Source of the DNA: Rebecca billardiae RCC1528
Taxonomy: Eukaryota; Haptophyta
Length of the DNA stretch: 64,000 nucleotides
NCBI GenBank assembly: GCA_965240325.2
Contig: OZ251230.1
Location: 124,001-188,000, forward strand
Reading direction: 5' to 3'
Both the position numbers and the translations under genes were made by a program. The notes beneath the pieces are model-generated. The model saw only the letters and a program-made list of their open reading frames with translations. It had not been told where the DNA came from and made no database searches. Each line of letters begins with the position of its first letter. The first letter of the stretch is position 1. This document shows positions 58,889 through 64,000 of this stretch, in pieces.

Positions 58889-59773
58889 CACCAGCAGCAC
58901 CAGCCACAGACGCAGCAGCAACAGCAGCGCCACCAGCCGCCGCCGCCCGCGCCCGAGCTGAGCCCAGAGGAGCAGACGGTGCGGCAGGAGCGCTCCGCCT
59001 TCATGCGCTTCTCGCTCGACGCGCTGCGGCAGCACTGCAAGCTGCTCGGGCTGCGCTCGACGGGGAACAAGGGGCAGCTGGTCGAGCGGCTCGTCGAGCA
59101 CAACCACAACCAGCGCATGGCGGAGCAGCGCGAGCGCGAGCGGCAGGAGGCGGCCGCGGCCGCAGCGGACGCGCACGAGCGCGAGGAGGCGCGCGCGGCC
59201 ATCGGCCGGAACAAGTACGTGCGCCAGTTCATGCAGGAGGCGTTCGAGCCCGAGCTGCAGCCGACGCGCGAGGCGCTCGCGCGCGCGAGCGAGGAGCTCA
59301 TGCGCGCGCGCGCCGAGCTCGCCGACGCGCACGCCAAGCTGCGCGCCGAGGCGGAGGCGCGCGAGGCCGCGGAGGCGCGCGCCGCCGCCATCGCGCAGCG
59401 CGCCGCCGAGGTCGAGCACGCCGCGGCGGCCGCGGCGGCGCGGGAGGCGGCGGCGCTCGCGGAGAAGCAGCGGCAGGCCGCGGCGCACGCCGCGGCCGAG
59501 CAGTCCGCCGCCAAGGCGCTCGCCGCCGCCTCCGCACGCGCCGACGCCGCGGGCAAGAGCGCGGGCAGCGCGCGGACGGCGCTGGGCAAGCGCACAAAGG
59601 CGCTCGAGGCGGCCAAGGCCAAGGCCGCCAAGCTCGCCGAGGAGGCGGCCGAGCTGCGCGCGGAGCTCGCGCGGGTGCAGAGCGCGGCGAAGGCGCGCGG
59701 CGCCGCGTCGCGCGCGAACGAGCGCAAGCCCACCGCCGCCGGCGCCGGCTCCAAGCGCCAGCTCGTGCTCGAC

Positions 59774-59807
<34 letters not shown>

Positions 59808-61910
59808 GCGGCGGCGGCGGTCGTGCCAAGCTGGCGCGCGCAGGCAAGGGAGGCAAGCGCACGCCGGGCCCGAAGCCCGCGGCGCGCGCGGCCGCGGCGC
59901 CCGCGTCGTCGGCCCGCCCCGCCCGCCCGCCCGCCAAGCCCGCGCACCCCGCCGCCGCCGCGCTCGACACGTTCCCCGTGCACGGGCTGGAGGCGGGACG
60001 GTGCGCCCTCGCTGAGAAGAACGTGCCCGCGGCCGTGGCGGAGGCGGCGGCGCTGGGCGCGGCCGCACCGGACGGGCGGCCGGTGCGCGCGCTGGAGGAG
60101 TGGGCGCTCTTCCACGCGGACGGCTCGGCGGCGGGGCTCGACGGCCTGCTGCTCGCGCGCGCCGGCGCCGCCGCCGACGGCGCGGACGCGGCTCCGGACG
60201 ACGGCTGCGGTGCGGGACAGGGCTACCTGTACGCAACAGGATGGCTGCCGGCAGGATGGCTGCCGGGCCACGAGCCGGCCGCGCGCCGCACCGCAGTCGA
60301 GCTGCGCCGGCTGCGCGCCGTGCGCGTCGAGGCGCTCGAGGGCGGCGCGGTGGGCGCGGGCGCGGGCGCGGCTGGCCTGCGCGTGCTCGTCCGCACCAAG
60401 GCCTGCTGGTACGCGCTCGGCGTCGCCGCGCCCTCGCACGAGCCGCACGCGGCCGCGCTGCGCCGAGGGCTGCGGCTCGGCCGCGCGCTGTGCGCGCTCG
60501 CGGACGGCGGCAGCATCGGCGTGCCCTCCGTCGCCGAGCTGCGCGCCGAGCGGCTGGGCCTCAGCCTCGACCTGAGCGGCAGCGCGCCCGCCGCCGGCGC
60601 CGGCGCCGGCGGCGCGAGCGCGGAGGACGCGCGCCACGTGCACTTCGACCTGGCGAGCGCGCTCGCGCACCGCGAGCCGATCGTTCACGTGCTGCGCGCG
60701 CACGCGGCGCACGCGCGCGGCCGCGGCGCGGACGAGGCGCGCGCGCTCGCGGACGAGCTGGCGCGGCCGGCGAGCGCGGCCGGCGCGGTGGTGGCGGCGG
60801 AGCTGCGCGCCGCGCTCGCCGAGCTGCCGGGCTGCGTGCGCGGCGGCGCCGACGCGCTGCGCCCGGCGCTCGACCTCGTGGCCGACCTCGAGGCGTGCGC
60901 GGCCGCGCCCGCCAACCGCTCGCACGCGGCAGCGCTCGACGCGGCGCGCGCGGGCGCGCGCTGCGTCAACGCGATCCTGGCCGCGCTGGACGACGCGGCG
61001 CCGGCGTCGATGCGGCGCACGCCGCGCCTCGCCGAGCCGGACGACGCCGCGCTCGGCGAGGCCGCCGAGGCCGCCCTCCGCCTCCTCCTCGCCAACGTCG
61101 AGCGGCTGCGCCTCGACGCGCGCGCGCACGCACACCCGCCGACGGCCACGCCCGCCGCGCACGCGCACGCGCCGCTGCGCGCGGCCGACGGCGCCGACGT
61201 CGAGATGGCGGAGGCGGCCGGGGCCGAGGCGGGTGCGGGGGGCACGCACAGCGCGGCCCCGCGCGCCGAGGCCGGCGCAGCGCCCACCACCCCCGCGCCC
61301 AACGCACCGCCAGGCGCGCGCGGCGAGGGTCTCGACACCGCGGCCGAGCGCGCCAACGGCCGCGCGGACGGCGCGCCGCCCTCGCGCGGAGAGGCGGAGG
61401 CGGCCGCAGTGCCTGAGGAGCTGCGCGCGCGCATCGCCGCCATCGTACGCGCGCGCGCCGCGCACCCCGCGCGCGCGCGTGCCGCGTGCGCTCGCCGCGC
61501 AGCGCCTGAGCCGCGCGCCCGCCCCCGCCCCGTGCGCGCGTCCGTCGGCGCAGGCGGAGCGCGTGGTGGGCGGCGCGCACGGCGGCGGCTGCAGCGTGAC
61601 CTTCAAGCACACGGTGCAGCTGGTCACGGCGCAGCTGGGCGAGGGGCACAGCAAGGCGGCTGTGAAGGCGGTGCTCAAGGCGGAGCTGCCGCGGATCGTG
61701 CTCGCCCGGCGCGAGCTGCTGCGCGCGAGGGCGGAGAGCGCGGGTGCGGCGGACGGCCCGGCGGGCAAGGAGAACGCCGAGGCCTCGGAGGCCGAGCACG
61801 CGCGCGACGCGGCGGAGCGCGAGGGCGCCGCGGGGCGGAGCGCGTCGTGCTCGTCGCGGCCTGCTCAGCCGCTGCCTGCGCTGCAGCCCAGCGCGGGCAT
61901 GGCGATGTGA
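58217..61910 (+). CDS. J-domain/SAP protein with polyQ and RFTS-like region
   Basis: Exons 58217-61444 and 61554-61910 give 1194 residues (109-nt GT-AG intron). Residues about 5-40 (EMAEAAWAKAAEARERGETEKAIRMAEKA) resemble the N-terminal repeat of DNAJB12/14. The J domain spans about 110-170 with an intact HPD (138-140), then a polyglutamine tract from CAG repeats (about 207-223). A SAP DNA-binding motif follows (FSLDALRQHCKLLGLRSTG, about 264-295). A long Ala/Glu coiled coil follows, then an acidic D7 block and basic Lys/Arg patches. The region about 590-780 (ALEEWALFHADG, LRVLVRTKACWYALGVAAPS) resembles the replication-foci (RFTS) domain of DNMT1-type proteins. The last exon is helical. A nuclear chaperone recruited to chromatin is a reasonable inference. 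The RFTS match is tentative. Confidence 0.8.
58838..58885 (+). repeat. (CAG)n coding repeat, polyglutamine
   Basis: About 15 CAG codons followed by interrupted CAA/CAC/CAG. This is a trinucleotide array likely to vary between alleles. Confidence 0.95.
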
Positions 61911-62570
61911 CAGGCGCCGAGAGGCAGCAAGCAAGACTCACGCGCGGCCAAGAGGGCCGACCTGCAGACGCCAGACTGTGCCAGCCGTGCCCGGGTGCGA
62001 TGTGGCCGTGCGGCGTGCATTCCTGTGGCCGCAGCCGCAGGGCCGCAGGCGCAGGCCGCGGGCCGCGCGCGGCCGCGCCCGCGGTCCATCAGTGGCATGT
62101 TGCGCAGAGTATGCACATTCTCGCTGTCGCATGTGGGAGTTTGGCACTGATTGTAGCAGTAGGTGCCGCTTAGACTGACTCTGAGCTCTTACCGGCTAGT
62201 CAGGGAGTCCGACGGCCCGCCCCGGCGCCGGCCGGCAAGCGCGCCGGCCACCGGACCATGGCCCATGCACCGCGCGGGCGGGGGGCGCGCCGACCGGCGG
62301 CGACCGGGCCCGGGCGGGCTGCTCGAATTCTCGAAAGCCGACGAGTTATTAATATTGGCCCGGGCTTGCCCGGGGCCCCGGGCGGGCTGCTCGAATTCTC
62401 GAAAGCCGACGAGTTATTGCGGCCATATTTTGGTCCAAGGGTGGGCAGTCCGGAGCCCTTCCGCTTTGGTTCCGGACGGGGGAGAAAGAAAGGCCGTTGA
62501 CCAACTCGCCGCTCACGCGCGCGGAAAAGCCAAAGCCGGAAGGCGGGCAAAGCAAGCGGCACTGGCGGAC
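61911..62570. other. 660-bp intergenic region upstream of NSE4
   Basis: No gene. It holds the tandemly repeated block at 62,309-62,418. The rest is G+C-rich with scattered stops. Confidence 0.55.
62309..62418 (+). repeat. duplicated 42-bp block in the NSE4 upstream region
   Basis: Two copies of CCCGGGCGGGCTGCTCGAA and the next 23 bases, at 62,309-62,350 and 62,377-62,418. Each contains the dyad TTCTCGAA. They lie 150-260 bp before the NSE4 ATG and may be upstream regulatory sites. Confidence 0.85.
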
Positions 62571-63825
62571 ATGGCGCAGAGCGCGCAGCCCGACGCCGAT
62601 GGCGCCGATGTGCAGGACGCGGCGGAGGTGCGGCGGATGGTGCGCGAGAAGATGGCGGAGATGAAGGCCCAGGAGGAGTCGCTGACGCAGACCGACAACA
62701 CGCTCCTCAAGGACAAGGTGCAGGACCTCAACCGGCTGATGCAAAAGTCCAAGGAGGCGGCGGCGTCCGCGGTCACGCGCAACTCCGCGCTCGACTCGTC
62801 GGCGATCCTTGTGGCCTCCGGGCTCGGCGTCGCGCAGTCGGGTAACTTGCACAAGCGCACGTCCAAGGACTTCATCGTCGGCCTGAAGCGCAAGTTCGGC
62901 GTCATCGCCGACGAGCCGACGCAGGGTGAGCGGCCAGACGCGCTCGACTCGGAGAAGCTCGACTGGGACAGCCTCGGCAGCTTCGCGGCGCGGCTGTTCA
63001 AGCGCCCGCCCACGTGGGAGAACGCGTGGGATGCGACGCTGTACGAGCACCCCGAGAAGGTGCGGACGGCGCGCCGAGAGCGCAGACAGCGCGCGCGCCC
63101 GCTCGCCCGCTGACCACCGCTCGCGCGCGGCGGACCGCCGCGCCCCCTCGTGCGGCGCGCAGGTGCGCCAAAAGCAGCAGCGGCGCGCGAAGGGCCCGAT
63201 CGCGGAGGCCGTGCGCCCCGAGGAGCAGACGAAGGCCCAGGTCAACGAGCAGGAGGACCAGACGCAGACGCGCCGCACCAAGGTGATGCGCGACAAGATC
63301 GCCGCCACGCACGCCGAGCGCGTGCGCGCGCTGCGCGTGCCTGTGGACACGCCCACGATCAACTTCTTCCACCTCGTGCTCAACAAGGACTCGTTCAGCC
63401 AGACGAGTGCGCGCGCGCGCCGCTGCTGCCGGCTGGCCCGCTCGGCGCGAGCGCGCCCATCCGCGAGCGCGCGCCACGCTGACGCCGCTCGCGCTCCGCC
63501 GGCCGGCCTCGGCGGCGCCGCCCGTGCGACGCGCTGCGCGGCGGGTGCGCGCGCAGTCGAGAACATCTTCGACATCGCCTTCCTCGTCAAGGACGGCGTG
63601 CTGCACCTGGGGACGAGCAGCGACGGCGAGCCGATGCTCGCGCCGCGGAAGCCGCCCTCGCAGAGCGACTACGACGGCGGCCTGCAGAAGGTGCAGAACA
63701 TTCTGCGCATCGACCACCCCACCTACCTCGAGCTGTGCCAGCGCTACTCGGCAGAGCTCACCGACGCGCGCCGGCTGCTCAAGACGCGCCCGCCGAGCGA
63801 CGCGCGACGAGGCCGCGGTCAGTAG
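62571..63825 (+). CDS. NSE4: NSE4, kleisin subunit of the SMC5/6 complex
   Basis: Bridges the SMC5 and SMC6 heads in the nuclear DNA-repair complex. Exons 62571-63059, 63163-63406 and 63557-63825 give 333 residues, with two GT-AG introns (103 and 150 nt). The diagnostic C-terminal NSE4 block is assembled across intron 2: FFHLVLNKDSFSQT|IENIFDIAFLVKDG, followed by GEPMLAP. The middle has GLKRKFG and LGSFAARLFKRPPTWENAW. The N-terminal region is helical (VRRMVREKMAEMKAQEESL). The start at 62,571 is the first in-frame ATG giving this helix. Length matches NSE4 of other eukaryotes. Confidence 0.95.
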
Positions 63826-64000
63826 GCGCGCGGCGCGGCGCGGGGGCTGCGGGCTCACGCGGCTGGCGCGCTCAGGCCTGCATGACGCACGTCTGTGCGT
63901 GCGGCATCGGCCCTGACGACCCGCTGCGTGACCACGCACGCCGACGGGTGGCGAGACAGAGGGAGCGGCCAACAGTTACAGCTGGTGCGGTCCGACCTCT
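63826..64000. other. right-edge sequence, nothing recognised
   Basis: Downstream of NSE4. No open frame of note. Confidence 0.5.

Overview
This is nuclear DNA from a eukaryote with a very G+C-rich genome. Genes sit on both strands with short intergenic gaps, several are interrupted by small introns (about 80-250 nt), and there is no operon structure. A squalene synthase, an atlastin-like SEY1 GTPase, TSR1 and NSE4 are clearly eukaryotic. A P450 with a signal-plus-transit-like leader, an algal-style multi-TM TIR-like gene, a GT77-like Golgi enzyme and donor sites of the form GTGCGC or GC point to a microalga. A haptophyte is my first guess, but this is inference; no sequence here fixes the species.

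Layout. 1-0.95 kb: 3' exons of a coiled-coil gene running in from the left. 1.3-1.95 kb: MTFP1-like gene (-). 2,179-6,845: a 4.67-kb element with about 853-bp terminal inverted repeats and a perfect 7-bp target duplication (CTGATTG), inserted exactly at a CCAAT-type box between two divergent genes. 6.97-8.72 kb: coiled-coil protein. 8.98-10.56 kb: cytochrome P450. 10.6-13.3 kb: repeat-bearing intergenic DNA. 13.3-18.8 kb: a large RhoGAP-PDZ-coiled-coil gene (-) with a telomere-repeat insertion in one intron, flanked by a 26-bp duplication. 19.4-21.0 kb: squalene synthase (-), with two GC-AG introns. 22.8-23.2 kb: small TMEM14-like protein. 24.7-31.6 kb: three secretory-pathway carbohydrate-type enzymes (glycosyltransferase-like, sulfotransferase, GT77-like). 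31.6-35.1 kb: microsatellites and inverted repeats around a lower-G+C secreted methyltransferase. 35.3-37.8 kb: multi-TM TIR-like gene. 38.1-40.5 kb: probably myristoylated kinase whose C-lobe is split by a membrane insert. 40.9-41.8 kb: unknown membrane protein. 42.2-43.9 kb: RCC1-repeat protein. 44.4-44.7 kb: FLZ-like zinc finger. 45.8-47.1 kb: coiled-coil protein. 47.8-51.1 kb: SEY1 (-). 51.3-54.1 kb: TSR1. 54.3-57.9 kb: tandem pair of unknown membrane proteins with a gene-conversion tract and different intron content. 58.2-61.9 kb: J-domain/SAP protein. 62.6-63.8 kb: NSE4.

The genes are mostly unrelated housekeeping functions: sterol synthesis, ER fusion, 40S ribosome maturation, SMC5/6 and mitochondrial division. 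The nearest thing to a functional cluster is the Golgi trio at 24.7-31.6 kb, of which the first two share a 70-bp divergent promoter. Exon junctions below were placed by eye from splice dinucleotides, frame continuity and family motifs. Start codons were set to ATG throughout.
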